DNA of 64,000 nucleotides from Dirofilaria immitis (lineage: Eukaryota; Nematoda; Chromadorea; Rhabditida; Onchocercidae): NCBI GenBank assembly GCA_024305405.1, contig JAKNDB010000109.1, positions 1 to 64,000 of the forward strand. The letters run 5' to 3'. Both the position numbers and the translations under genes were made by a program. The notes below the pieces were generated by a model. The model made no database searches. It was not told the DNA's origin and saw only the letters and a list, made by a program, of their open reading frames with translations. Below are positions 50,931-63,756 of the stretch, in pieces (the first letter of the stretch is position 1; each line of letters begins with the position of its first letter).

Positions 50931-52304
50931 CATGTTAGAATGGAACGTTCTAGATTTTAATTCTCTGAAGTCTTGATTCGAGTCCTGAATTAATAGACTT
51001 CATCCATATTCTGATTTAATTCAAGGAAATCATTATACCGAGCCTATTCTGATTCGAAAGACTTAGTCGAAGAGAATCATTATGCCGATAGTACTTCTCG
51101 TCATTATGTAAGCTTAAACTGAGATATAAAATTCATATTATTCACTTTTATGCAGATTCAGCTTCATTTAACTCTTTCTTTCATAATTCTCTGCATAGTT
51201 GTTTGAAGTGAAACGAATTCTACGATTTGGAATTCCCATAGTACCATAAAATTTTCGAAAAATTTTTTGAAAATATTAGCAAAAAATTGGGATACGAAAG
51301 GAACATTGTAGAAGTTGCTAATAATTAGCTTATTTTAGAAATTCGATTTCAAAAATCTGCGAGGTATTTATAGATGATAGCAATACAAAAAAATGAATAT
51401 TTCAATTAAAACAAAACTTCGGGAAAATGCAAAAATTTTTCCATCCAAGAAAGATTATGGTAGAAATCTCAGATTCTCTTCGATAAACCAGCAATACGGT
51501 ACAACACCCAGCAGTCCACAGTATCCCGTCCGTTTATTGCGAACGATAGATAGATACATTTGCGCTTGCGCTTATGAATTATAAAACATGCAAACATTCA
51601 AATTAATCATTCGCGCCAAAATACAATCATCATCGAAGTCAGGTTTTTGCAGAAACGCACGTAATTTGTGCAGAGAAAATCTCAATGACGTCTTGGAATG
51701 GCTTGAAGCTTGAATGAGTCAATGATATGAAGCTTCGCTTAGTTTGATTTGATGCGGTTAGGCGATGGTGCGGTCAGGCGTTAAAGGGTGTTTAGGTTAA
51801 GGTTGGGTTGTATATAGGTTATGTGAGGATTTAACGCTGTTCGATACTTACGTGAATTATTCGGAAGAGAAATCACGTATGTATACTATTCGGAAAATAA
51901 TTATCAGTTAAATAATTCATTTCAAGCTATACTATGATGAAAAATCATTTAATTTTATCCGTGCAATATGATTTATCACTTTCCCTACGTCAAGTTCGCT
52001 AGTACTAATTATGAATTATGATGACATACGTAAGTAAAATAATATAGGATAGAAGTTGTGCTTGATATCTCAGAGAATATGGAAATCTAAAAAGGCGAGT
52101 TCTTAGAACAAGAAATATGGGGTTTTTTTTTTTTTTTTAAATCTCTTGAAAAAGATTTCAAGAGATTTCTCAGAATTTTCCTACTTTTAAACTCCTTCTA
52201 TGTACAATAAAACAAATCTCTTAAAATCTTTCCTCATATGTTTTGCCTTTGTTTTATTACAATTTTCTCACGATAACTAATTTCGTTAACTTGAATATCT
52301 TTCA

Positions 52305-52325
52305 GAGAACTATTCGAAAGTGGTT
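52305..52325 (+). pseudogene. relic copy of the last USP exon
   Basis: The sequence TCTTTCAGAGAACTATTCGA, covering the acceptor and first codons of copy A's last exon (50028-50049), recurs at 52299-52318. The downstream bases have diverged and the in-frame TAA is lost. No other exon of that copy survives between 50.9 and 52.3 kb, so this is the 3' stub of a deleted gene copy. Confidence 0.6.
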
Positions 52326-52589
52326 ACGATAATAGTATCATAACATATTTGGATCATTTACCGCTGTGTTAATTTCTTGGAAAGTGATAACTTGATTGAT
52401 CTGGATGTTAAGTTTGTTCGTTCGTCTGTTTCTATTGGTAACAACTGATGGGGATCGAAGTGAATGCTGATCCCGCAGTCCCGATATTTTTGCGAGTCGT
52501 TGATATTTGTTCTTGTTATTTTTTTGTATTTCCCACTTTTTGATACTTCAAGACATTCATCTTTTATGCTTTTTGCTTAGTCGGAACAT

Positions 52590-53290
52590 TCCAAGGCAGA
52601 GTCTCTGTTATCTTTGAACTATCCTTTGTGAAGTTTTATTGTCCTTTCAACCGTATCAAGGCTTTTGTGAGTGCTAGCTATTATTTATTAATCTCCATTC
52701 CATTCTTATATGACTGTCGTGAATATGATTACTGTAATTGTACCTTTGTTTCAATACTTGTGAATGCTATGCGTTACTGTATATTGATCTTCATTTCGCT
52801 CCTCACGATTGTTGTAATTACCGTGCACCGTTGTGCATTAATTTCAGTTTCGATTATAATTATCAGTCGTTATTGTATACTAACCTCTTTTTTTAAATCG
52901 CTGTACCATTTTAAAACGATCTTTCACTCGATATATTTCATTTTTACTTAATTCAAAGTGCTCCCATTGTTGCGATGCAAGAATGCGCAAAAATGAAGCA
53001 AAAATTCCATCCATTAGGAAATTTGATCGTATTAACTTTTGTCTTAGAATTTAATTGAATGCCAATGAATTTGATCAAAAAAATGATGTATAATTTACAG
53101 CATAAAAATCATTTGAAATTGTGCTATGTTTTAGACAAGAAACAAAAGTTTATTCAAATTCAACAATTACCTGTCGATCATGTTAATCTATCGTGTTGTT
53201 TCAGCCGACTCTCAGCCATATCATGCGTGAGATAAGCACAGGAAATGGGAAGGTGGCGGGTGGTAGGGTCTTACGCGGAACTTTAGGTCT
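52590..53290. repeat. USP-array flanking repeat, copy 3
   Basis: Homologous to 50230-50930 (see that entry) and, in its last part, to 37.7-37.9 kb. It directly follows the relic terminal exon, just as copy 2 follows the intact terminal exon of copy A. Confidence 0.75.
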
Positions 53291-54335
53291 TGGTTCTATA
53301 AAGTCTTAATTCGAGTTCTGAATTAATAGGCTTCGTTGCCACTATTGTCCAAAAGATTACAGAAATTTTGCGTGAAACTTAATCAAAGAAAATATGTTGA
53401 TGGCACTTTTCGTTATCTGGAAACTCCTTCCAAATAAGCAGTTTTCTTATGTTACTTTTCCTGAACTAGTATCTATGAAATTTCATTTATGTTGTTTACG
53501 TAGAATCAGGAAGGTATTTTATTGGATACTTTATTATCCTGGACCATTTTTCGATGATGTTTACCGAATTTCTCATCAAAATGTTGCATTTACGTTGTTT
53601 CTCCCGAATCCAGTAGTCAGTAGAATAGAATCATAAATTAGCGAACTATCATATCCATCGAACGATCATTGTCAATTTTCTATTAACCTCTCCGTTGGAT
53701 TTTCGGTCTGATGTTGCTTTCTACTTCTGGAAATATCGTACTTATATGCTTTTTCCGGTTTCCGAACGATTCTTACTCTTACCATTTACGCATTTACTTC
53801 CTAATGATACATTGAGATTTTTTGTCAGTTTCAGTCATTTTAAAATCAAATCCTTCCGCTAACGTAGTTCTGCTAGCGCTTTTTCCGTAAGAATTTTACA
53901 TTTTCCAACCAATATCGGTGTAATACGTAAGTTATTTATTGAAACAAGACTTACGATTTTATTGTTCCTTTCGGGATTTAATTTATTTGATAACTATTTT
54001 TTGAAAGTTGTTTGTCGGACAGAAATAATGTTAAATGGCTAGCAAGGCAAGACGAAGGTATATAACGAGATGAATTATTTAAGAATTTTTTTAGTCACAA
54101 AAATCCGCGAAAATCTTAGAATTTTGTTTACGTAAATTTAAAAATTAAAGATATATGATTCGGAAAACAACTAGAAAAACATACGTACTGGAAATCAACT
54201 ATTTTCAAATAGCTTTGCGAATTTTTGATGGAACTCACGAAATTACCAACTGCATGTGTTTTTGAATTTGAATTTTTAATGATTTTGTGTAAGCTATTAA
54301 CGGGCTTGCCTGATTTCAAGTTGATTGATTAAGGG

Positions 54336-57300
54336 GTGATAATGACGCATCGAAGGAAATCCTTCAGGGTAACTTTTGCTAGACTGAGGTCATTTTTGAG
54401 TGGTAACTCTGACCTTTTGAACTTGCTAATTCTGGATTCGGATGTGAGGAATATACCGCCAAAAAGTGCTGGCGAATTTTCTGGTAAAATAATTAACCGG
54501 GAAACCTTACCTTATGATCCTCTTTTACCTATAATTATTTCCAGCTTACAGCGAAAATTCGTCGTGGAGAAAGGAAACTTTAGAAAGTGTGTTAAAAAGT
54601 ATAGTGGTATGACAATGTTGGTTCTGCGGCCTGGTCAGTTCAATGTTAAGGTTATCTTTTTATTCTTTAAAGTTCTTTTTTGAATTTTAAATTCAATCAG
54701 TTTTGTTTTTTTCTTTTATTTTATTCCAGTAATATTACATTATGTAAGGATCGCATTGTTCTTATCTTTGTTCAATTTAACAAAAATTTTTTTATGAGAC
54801 CTGAATTTCATGTCTACATTCCCACTAAGCTTTTGTTTATACATTTATTATCTATAACAACCTGTTTTTTTGTTTGAAGTCAGATATCATATATAAATTT
54901 TCAGGTACTCTATGGGTCAGAAAATATGATTCCAGTACGAAGGATGGGCATTTTAACAGTGTGTAAAGTCCGGAAGGAAATTATTTTTTGTTTGGCGATT
55001 GTCACTTGGTAAATCTTAAAATTACAAGCATTAACTATATAACGATCTATCATGGGTTCGAGAATTTTCAGAATTTATTTTATTCCATTTATCTGATGTA
55101 TAACCCCCATTTCAGATTGCATCTTTTAAAGCCTTGTCAAGTTTTCCTTGGTTGACACCTTCAGAAAATAGCATGGGATTCTGGATTGAAGGTCGCGAAA
55201 AATTGGCATTTTTAGTTGAATTTGCGAATCACGAAGATTTAAAAGAAGTGCACGAAATATTGAAAAGTAAATTGGGTAAAGTTCACTTTCTTTTCGTTAT
55301 TTACGCATCGAAATTTTCATTAGTTTTGATCATACGGTCATATCATAAATTATTCATAATTTAAATATATTACTTTGTATGCTCATACTCGCCCTTTTAT
55401 ACAGAATGATGGAAATATCCAGATTATTCAGAATGTAGCACGGCGATAGTTTTCACAAATTATATGCGGTCATATTGAAAAATTTTTGAATAATGTACAA
55501 TTTATCTTTAAATATAATTTATCTGAAAGATGTTTTTTATCCAGAGAATACTCAATTCTCGGCGCAGTACTTTTCGAAACATGATGAAGAAATTGAGGAT
55601 CAAAATGAAGAGTTAGGCTTTCCGTTGATTGATATTCTGACATTTTAGCGAAAAATAAAAAAATTGCTCAGTGGATATGCTTTATCTGAACATGAGCATT
55701 AAAAATTGTTGAAATCATAGAGTTTGGATTTTGATTAGGGAATAGGGAAGATGAACAGAGAAAATTATTGTTTTACGATGATTTATTACTGTTCTTGAAA
55801 ATCTGTTAACAAAATCATATTTTTCCAAAACCATAGTTCTTCACTGCTAATAAACTTAGCCAAATAGTATTGTGAATTTCTTCCATATGTCTCTTATATA
55901 TCTGTCTATTTGGATATATTTTTGAAATATATATAGAATGATCAAACAATAAAATTTGTTTGAACTTTGTTCTATTATTTCAAAATTCCATGTTTTTAGT
56001 ATCAATAGAAATCAACGCATTGTGAATTCTAGTGATGTTGAAAATAGTATGTTTTTTTTTTCATTTCTCTTTTGCAATATTTTTATTGTTTAGTTTTTTC
56101 GTACTCTTATCGAGACTTCTGGAATTGGGGAGAAATTTTAAAACTCAGACAATCTGTTGCTCAGAAAACCTAGTTTTTCTCGCATATCTTTGTTTCAGTT
56201 AAAGAGTCTTTTGATCAGTTCACACTATATTCTGCTCTGGAACCGACTGCAAAACGACCCAGGTTATCTACTTCATTAAGTGGTACTACATATGGCTCCC
56301 TGCAGGTTGAAAACCCTTCAATCCGGTATGTGAGTCGCTCCTGCATGAATTTACGTATTTTGATCTCATTTAATTTCATTGATATTTTATTCTTTTTAGC
56401 CCAGATAATTTCATTGAAAGACGTGGAATGAGTTTAGCAGACTTTTATGAAGGAGTATCTCAATTTACAAAAGCGAAAGAATACAACTCCATGACCTATA
56501 GTCAAGTATGTCATCAATCTCTTTGGAACTTCAAAATTGATTTTTTTTTGATGCGTGAGATATGCATAAAATCAATGTAGACAACATTTAAGAACATGTG
56601 GCGCAAATCATTTTAAGATAATCATCGAATTGCTTACTTGTTAATCTTCTAAATGTTTGATTGTAGTTTCATGGTGCCAGTGAACATATTAATGCTTTGG
56701 GAATTGATGATATGGAAACATCAGGGTTAGTAAACTATAGAGTCATTTCTGCTGCTCGCACTTTTATAATTATTGAATTTTATTTGAATAGATTATTTAT
56801 TTTACCAGTAATTTACATCAGCAATTGAATACTTTTCTTCTATTATAGATTCATGAATCTCGGTAATACGTGCTATATGAATTCCATGCTTCAAGGCCTA
56901 TTTGCGAATTCTATTTTCACAAAAGATCTTTTCAAATTTTGTAAAATGATCGAGGACCTTGGCTTGAATTTGGATGAAGAAATGCCATTAAGCTTGTATG
57001 CACTGAATTCTTATTTCATGACAGTTTTATGAATTCTGAAGATTTTTGCTGGCAGATTACTTGAATTCTTATAATTTCCTCTCCTTCAACTGCGAAGGTT
57101 TTGCTTACTTGATTATTTTAAGATCTGATTAGCTCGGAGTGATACAATTCAAATTCAGAACATTTATATGCTAAGTTTACAGAATGAATATTTTTATTAA
57201 TTCAAATGGTATTAAAATCTTTCGCACCAGTATTACGTAGGTGCAGAACCCTGTCTCCAATTTTAAGCTGCGGAAACTTCCAGTTCTTTTTGTACTGCAT

Positions 57301-60300
57301 TGATAAGTAAAGCAAAGATAGAAATATTGAAAATTGTTTAGAGTGATTGCTAATCTTGCAAGCCGACGCTATGGCGCTACAAATCAGTTGAAGATATTGT
57401 TTCTAGATAGGATCAGAAATATGACATATTTCGGAAGTACTGCACAACAGGTTGGTCCTTAAATTTTGCATCAATTATTTTGAAACGGATATCTTTGGAT
57501 GATATCACCTTCAACTTCAAATCGACTTGTTTGATTTTTTAATGGTGATTATTTTGTCGATTATTCCACTCATACTAAAGGACAAAAAAATGCGATTTTT
57601 ATCAAATATATGTTATAAAATCTACCAATGCTTAACGAGGAATGTTTGTACTGCAAAATTATCTGGTACAACTTAGATTGTAAACAAATTCGATACGAAT
57701 TTTTGTGAAGAAACTTTCTAACTGCAGGATGCTCATGAATTCTTAGTTAACATTTTAAATCAAATACAAGAAGAATGCGACAAAGTGTTGTGTAAGCAAT
57801 ATGAAGTTGAGGATAAACAAGAAAGAGCCAGAAAAATCCAGTCACATCGAATTTTGCCTTTGTTATGGAATCCATCATAAGATGCAAAAGGTTATTCTAA
57901 TGTATTTACTGTTTGTGTTTATATGATGTAGCAGCATACAAGCGAATCGTCATCTATTACTTAAATATTTTATTTAAACCATCAATGACGAGCGAAAGTT
58001 AGCTGTCGAATATTTTTGATTTGAAATCATTTGTTCGAATGTGGAAAATGATTCAGATGTAATGTTGTTACAAAGAACAGAGAGGAAAGTATCATTTTAC
58101 CGGTCTCTATCCACATGCTGGAACAAGCAGGTCTTCGGTAAGTGAAACATGTTAATGCTAATTTTTATAAATCAGTTCTCTGATTAGGATTCGAAAGAGA
58201 TTTGCATGCTTAAAAATCATAAATTGAATTGAAAATATTTATTTGGCTTATTTCTTGGACGTTATTTCTCGAGAACATTGCAGTGATAGTATTCTGATTG
58301 CAGTGATAGTATTCTGAAAAGAATTCGCGTGTCTAGAGGAATTTTAGAAAAGGTTCTATGAATTCTTCATTTTTAGATCAGCCGCAGAAACTTCAGGATT
58401 TCTCTCGGTGCAGACTTTGCTAGATGAATACTTGAAAAGTGAAGAAGTGGATAAAAATGCGACATTTGCGGCTTTACAGGAGCGGAGAAAAACAGAAATT
58501 TGCTCGAATTCCGAGATAATTTTATTTTCATCTAGCTTTGGTTTTGGCGTTACCTGATTTTAAAATTTGATGATATTCAAAATCTGTACTTTCCTTCTAC
58601 ATGAATTTTTGTTTTAGATGTCTCATTGTATTTATCAAGCGTTACTTTTTCAATGCGTCTGTTGCTGTAAAACGTGATGACAAAATTAGAATCCCGCTGT
58701 ATCTGACGTTGCGTAAAGGTTCTGCCAAGGAAACAGCTCCATTTCTAGCTCTATCACCAACTACCAAGTAAGTTAACGATTCCGGATGTGTTTTTTTCTG
58801 CAATATTTTTTGGTCACATATTTTTGGTAAACAAGAAAAAGAAGTATTGAAAAATATTTATTTGAATTCATCGAATTGAAATGCAAATGAAAGTGAAGTT
58901 ATTTGTTCAGAAATTAAGTTTTCGTTTAAGGAGTATCAATTTCAACACTGCCAAGCTACTCAAAATAAATTTGTTTCGGGATGTCAAAAATCTTTTATAC
59001 ATACATCCACTGATGCAAGGGAAGTGCGCGGTTTATCAACTGGAACTGTCGAATCAAATAGAATTGGTAACCGGGAATTGGTTTTAAAATCCGCTATCCC
59101 AAGCCCTTCCGGGTCAGTCATTCCAGAAACTATTTATACTCAAAGATGGAGACATCTGAAGGCTAGTAATGATGTTGCACCAAATAACTATCCATCAAGT
59201 TTTGTTTCACATGGAATAATCGATAATAAACCTGTTATGGAATCAAAAATGGATGAAGGTAAATTCATAGAGAAACTTTTTTTTCATTTCTTTATTTAAT
59301 TTTTCTTCCAGATCTTTTTCTTTTTCGGTTAAATGTTCACGCTCGTAGACTGAACAAATGTGGGTCTCAAATAGCATGAAAGTGACTAGAAAATAGCTAG
59401 TTTTACTTTTTCTGAAATTAAGTAGATAGGGAGGTTCTTGATTTCTGCTGTTTCAAATGTGATGGCGAAGTTTAATTAAAACTGTATAGCTGGTGATATG
59501 TTGATAATGACGTCAAAAATTTAGATGATCAACTCGTGTATCCTGTTCCTATTTCACGTAACAATCCTCTTGATCACAGTCAAGCTCAACTTCATGCTTC
59601 GACTGCTTCGTCCGGAGTACATTTTCGATTTTCTCTCACACATGAATAAGCAAAGGATAAAAGTTTTTCCTTTTTGATATACTTCATAGTGTGTATAGTA
59701 AGCATGGGTCAAAAAGCGAAGTAGGTAAGCGAAGAAGTTAAGGGAGGAGTAGAGGTGATCGCTTAAAAACTGTGGAAAATAAGTTTTTATCTTTTGCTTA
59801 TTATACGTTCGTTTGTGAAAAGAAGGAATTGAAATGATAGAAATATCTTATAACTGCTTCAGACAAAAAAAAATAAATGAATAAAGTACTAATGTTTTAG
59901 AATTTTTTAGGATAACATAAATCTTGGTTCTTTCATTGAAGCATTAAAAAGAAGAATAATGGGAGATCATGAAGAAGGATCATCGATTAGTTCCAAAAGT
60001 GTGTTGGACGAAAAATGGTACTTTTTAGTTTCGGTCCTCTTTTCAACAGATGGATATTATTAGCTTTATTAAAACAGTTTATTTTTTTTTTTATATTGTT
60101 TCACGAACAGGTTTCAACATCTGTTGGTTTTTTCGCTGTAAAGCTAGAGACTTCTCTAAGATCATTATTTCTGCTGAAAGATCTTGGTAGTTACAATAAG
60201 TATTGTGATTTTAGTTAAAATCAGTGAAATTATGGCAGTAGTATCTCGGATTTTTATCAAGATCGATGTCAATCGGGCAAATAATAATGTCAATAAATTT

Positions 60301-63300
60301 GTTGCTTGAACCTTAAAAATACTTCAGTGGTGAAAATACTAATAAGACAATAGAATCCAGCACGAAGGACGATGCGAAAGCCGTCTTAACCAACTTAACT
60401 AATCTTAATATAGCTGGCGTTTCACGAGCAACTGCAGGTCATGGAGAAAAAGCAATTGAAGAGGTCGATCCCAGCAACAAAGTATCGTCAGGTGAATGAA
60501 ATCTGTCAATTAACACACTTAAATTAAGAAAATTAGAAGTAATAGAGAAAGCTGTTTTAAAATTGAACATATAGATGTTAGAAACCATTGATGATAATGT
60601 TTTTAACGCCAGAAAAAGATTTTCCGGTTCTAGCTCCGTACAAATTAGCTGGTGAGAGCAGAACTGCAGTTTCTGACAGACGATTTTATGACAATACTGG
60701 AAGTCACGGAAAATTGAACGCTGTTACTGCTGCACAACGTTTTATGCCTAATCAGAAATTTACCGAAGCGAACCAGAATTATATTCGTGGATTAAGATCG
60801 AAAATCAATGTTTTTACATCGGTAAGTTTCAATTTTTTTTGCAAGCAATATATATTGGTAATAATGCACGAATTAAAAAGAATATAGAGGATTTTGGAAA
60901 TTAAACCAGTGATTTAAATTTCAGAACTACTCACTTAAAAAGCTATCGTTTTTGGACAGGATTTTAGTACATCGGGAATCTAATCGAGATTAATTTTTCA
61001 GGATAGTAAATCTTTTCAACCGGAATCTCTTTTAAAATTAGAACATCCAACAATGTCACGTGAGCAGAAATTGTCTAACCCTTTATTTACTCAGAGACAG
61101 TTAAATCAATCACGGTATCCCCTTGGAATCGCTTTTTCTTTTCAGTGCTGTTTGAGTGTTGTTAGCTTTTATGGAATCAAAAATATATTAATTTCATTAG
61201 CGATATTGTTCCTGAAAGAAAGTTTCTGCACCTAAGTGAGTGGCCAAACCCTCTCCAGTTCTTAACCACATTTATTTATCATTGTCTGATGAAACAAGAA
61301 TCTATGTATTGTGGAATGGATTAACGGCTGATCATTTATTGAAATGCTCTTATGATCCGATCTTGTTTTTCGAATACTTACTTGACCAAATGCCCAGCAA
61401 AAATCAGCTTATGTGAAGGCGCAATCAGTTTGTTATTTTGATCATAATTTTCATTCGTCAGTAGATTTATTCTACTTTAAGCTTTCAAAGCCTATATCAA
61501 AAGATGACTATACAGACGAAGATCTACGCTTCATGACTGAAGAAGAACAAATTATGGCGGTTCGTTAATTCTTTAGAAAGTTTGCTTTGTTCATCGTATT
61601 GTTTATCAAGAAAGCACTTATGATTTGGGTAAAAATACAATTGAATTGTAGGCTTGTGAACGTAGCATCGATGATCAATTAAGACTTTTTCGAAAAGACA
61701 ATGGAATTTCAGCGAGAATATTGCGGAAAGCCGATGAGGTGGTTTGATTTTTTGTGATTGACAAAGGGTTGTTCCGAAGCTTTAAAGAAATACTATTTCA
61801 GCTATTTTTGATAAATTTTGGTTGTATTTCAGAGATTGAGTATGCGGTCTGCAAATGAACCGGTGAACCTGAAATCACCGTATTCTGGTATTAATGAACA
61901 TTTTAAATTGAAAGTAGAAATAGTCAAAGAAACGGTAGATTGCTCAAAGAAACTTGAAAAGCAAGAAGGCGAACAAAACATAAATGAACTGATGAGCCAA
62001 AAATCATCATTTTCTGACATTAATGAAGATATTAAAGTGGATGTAGAAACAGTTGATGAAAAGGAAGATTATTCTCTGGACAAGTCCAAGAAACAGAAAG
62101 ACGAACGAGGTCCGCATATACCAATTAGCCAGAAATCATCATCTTCTGACATTAATGAAGATTATAAGGTGGACGTAGAAACGGTCGAAGAAACGGAAGA
62201 TTGCTCAGAAAATTTTGGAAAGCAAGGCGAACAAAGCATGCATAAACTGTTAGGTCAGAATTCATCGTCTTTTTACATTAACGAAGATATCAAAGTGGAC
62301 GTAGAAACAGTTGAAGAAAAGGAAGATTATTCTTTGGACAAATCCAAGAAACAGAAAGGCGAAAAAAATGAAGATGTACCAACTAGCCAGAAATTGCCGG
62401 CTCCTGATATTAATGAAGATATCAGAGTCGACGTAGAAACAATTGAGGAAAAAGATTCCTCGGAAAAATACAAGAAGCAAAAAGGTGAACAAAGTACAGA
62501 TGGACCATTGAGGCAGAAATCACTATTCTCTAGCATCAATGAGGATTTTAAAGTGGACATAGAAATAGTCGAAAATGAGAGAAATTACTCGAAGAGATAT
62601 AAGATGCCCCAAGATGAATCTGAAAATTCGCAGAATTTTAATTCTAATGATGCGAATGAAATGGCTGTATATGACTATAAAAATAAGATTGAAACTAAAG
62701 AGGATGAGATCAACTTGAAAACGAAAAAATGATAAAAACGAAGCCCGAAGCTATGTTGAGAGAATGTGGCAATAATACGGAGTATGATGTTACAGAAAAT
62801 GCTAAAGGCGGTAGGGGCATGGAGGAACAAATAAACATAGCTAATGCAAATAGCGAAACAGTGCAAGCAGATGGCCAAAATATTTCTGGAACTGGAAGCG
62901 CGAATACGAGCAAATCGTCTTTTAAAAGCATTTTGTCGAATGCTGATACTAACAGCTCATTCGAATACAGTGATACGAATCCAAGTCTCTGTTATGCCCA
63001 AACAAATTCGGAACATACGAACAGTATTGCTGATAAAGTTAGAAAATTATTTTCATGTAATTCTGTAATTAATATCCATGATCAGTAAATATCTATTGAT
63101 AGTTTTAAAACTTTCTGATCTTTAAGGATAGAAATTCCAAGCATTCTCACAAAAAATTGTAGTCAACTTTCTGCAGATTTTGCAATTTTGTTTTTTCACA
63201 CTTGTCGAAATTTTCTGAATATTTCGAAATTGCTCAGCTAAAATTATTTAAATTTAGGGTGGTGCCAGACGAAAAATGTACTTGAAAAAGAACAGGCCTC

Positions 63301-63756
63301 CCACGCCACCAGAACTATCATTCCGTACTAAACATGAAATAAGTTACTCTGATAGATGGACTTCTTCCAGATGCAGTGGCCCGCTGCTAAATTTCAAGCA
63401 GACAATGGTTGAATCAAAAACGAGTAGGTTTAGTTTCTAAAATACACTTCATTTGTTTTCTTGTAGTTAAACCACTTTTCTTTTCTGCTCGCTCTTTTAC
63501 AGGGCTCAAGTATTCCGAGGAGGCGCCAGTTTATCTCCCTCCAAACTTGACCTATAAAGACGAATATTCTACGACTCTAACCCAACCAGTTACATCTTTA
63601 TCATTTAAACCGTCGATTGTCGGCAAGGATTTCAAATCACCCGTCGAACCATTGCCGTCTGAGATTAGTGATTCTAATCTAGAGAACACTGAAAATATGG
63701 ACGATGACGAATCATCAAACAGCGATATCAGTGACGATCTTTCGAGTACGGATGGA
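54336..63756 (+). CDS. USP26/29/37-like ubiquitin-specific protease, copy B, with UIM and SIM-like repeats, 3' incomplete
   Basis: Tandem paralogue of copy A. Exons: 54336-54650, 54905-55008, 55116-55275, 55545-55611, 56199-56325, 56400-56505, 56667-56725, 56849-56995 (FMNLGNTCYMNSMLQGLF), 57342-57450, 57728-57890 (DAHEFLVNILNQIQEECDK), 58057-58138, 58377-58515, 58618-58767 (LIVFIKRYFFNASVAVK), then insert exons 58911-59258, 59525-59616, 59911-60017, 60328-60491, 60575-60821, 61002-61114, 61462-61559, 61652-61738, 61833-63084, 63258-63423, 63503-63756. The His/Asp part of the catalytic domain lies beyond the window, so activity cannot be judged. The KRY box is intact here although broken in copy A. 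The zinc-finger exon is broken here (A runs 58453-58457 and 58488-58492) although intact in copy A. Further deficits lie at 57832-57836 and 62724-62729. The insert shares little with copy A except MYLKKNRPP near 63290, matching MYLRKNRSS at 47.25 kb. Confidence 0.75.
61529..61690 (+). other. ubiquitin-interacting motif (UIM) in USP copy B
   Basis: Across the junction of exons 61462-61559 and 61652-61738 the protein reads FMTEEEQIMAACERSIDDQL. It fits the UIM pattern of acidic residues, hydrophobic, xx, Ala, xxx, Ser at exact spacing. Human USP37 has UIMs in the equivalent insert, one with a closely similar start (SEEELLAAVLEIS). The motif would bind ubiquitin chains and tune chain preference. 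Confidence 0.7.
61890..62640 (+). repeat. six tandem 42-44-residue coding repeats with SIM-like core
   Basis: Ile-Asn-Glu anchors start at 61890, 62019, 62151, 62277, 62409 and 62535, spacings of 129, 132, 126, 132 and 126 bases, all multiples of three. The unit reads roughly QKSSSSDINEDIKVDVETVE, then EKEDYS and a Lys-rich tail. The core (KVDVETVEE; variants KVEIVKE, RVDVETIEE, KVDIEIVEN) resembles a SUMO-interacting motif: alternating Val/Ile followed by acid, preceded by Ser-Asp CK2-type sites. Confidence 0.8.

Larger units (their letters stand above)
50050..54335. other. spacer between USP copies A and B
   Basis: Contains two related blocks (50230-50930 and 52590-53290) and a relic terminal exon at 52305. 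Sequence at 53.7-53.9 kb is related to that upstream of copy A (39.6-39.8 kb), so it is probably the shared promoter-proximal region. Open frames at 50.2-50.6, 51.4, 52.6 and 53.4 kb have no recognisable product. A small G-rich patch lies at about 51757-51815. Confidence 0.6.

Noticed and set aside
51757..51815. G-rich patch with a single TTAGGC, considered as an interstitial telomere
   Set aside because: Only one exact TTAGGC unit is present; there is no tandem array.
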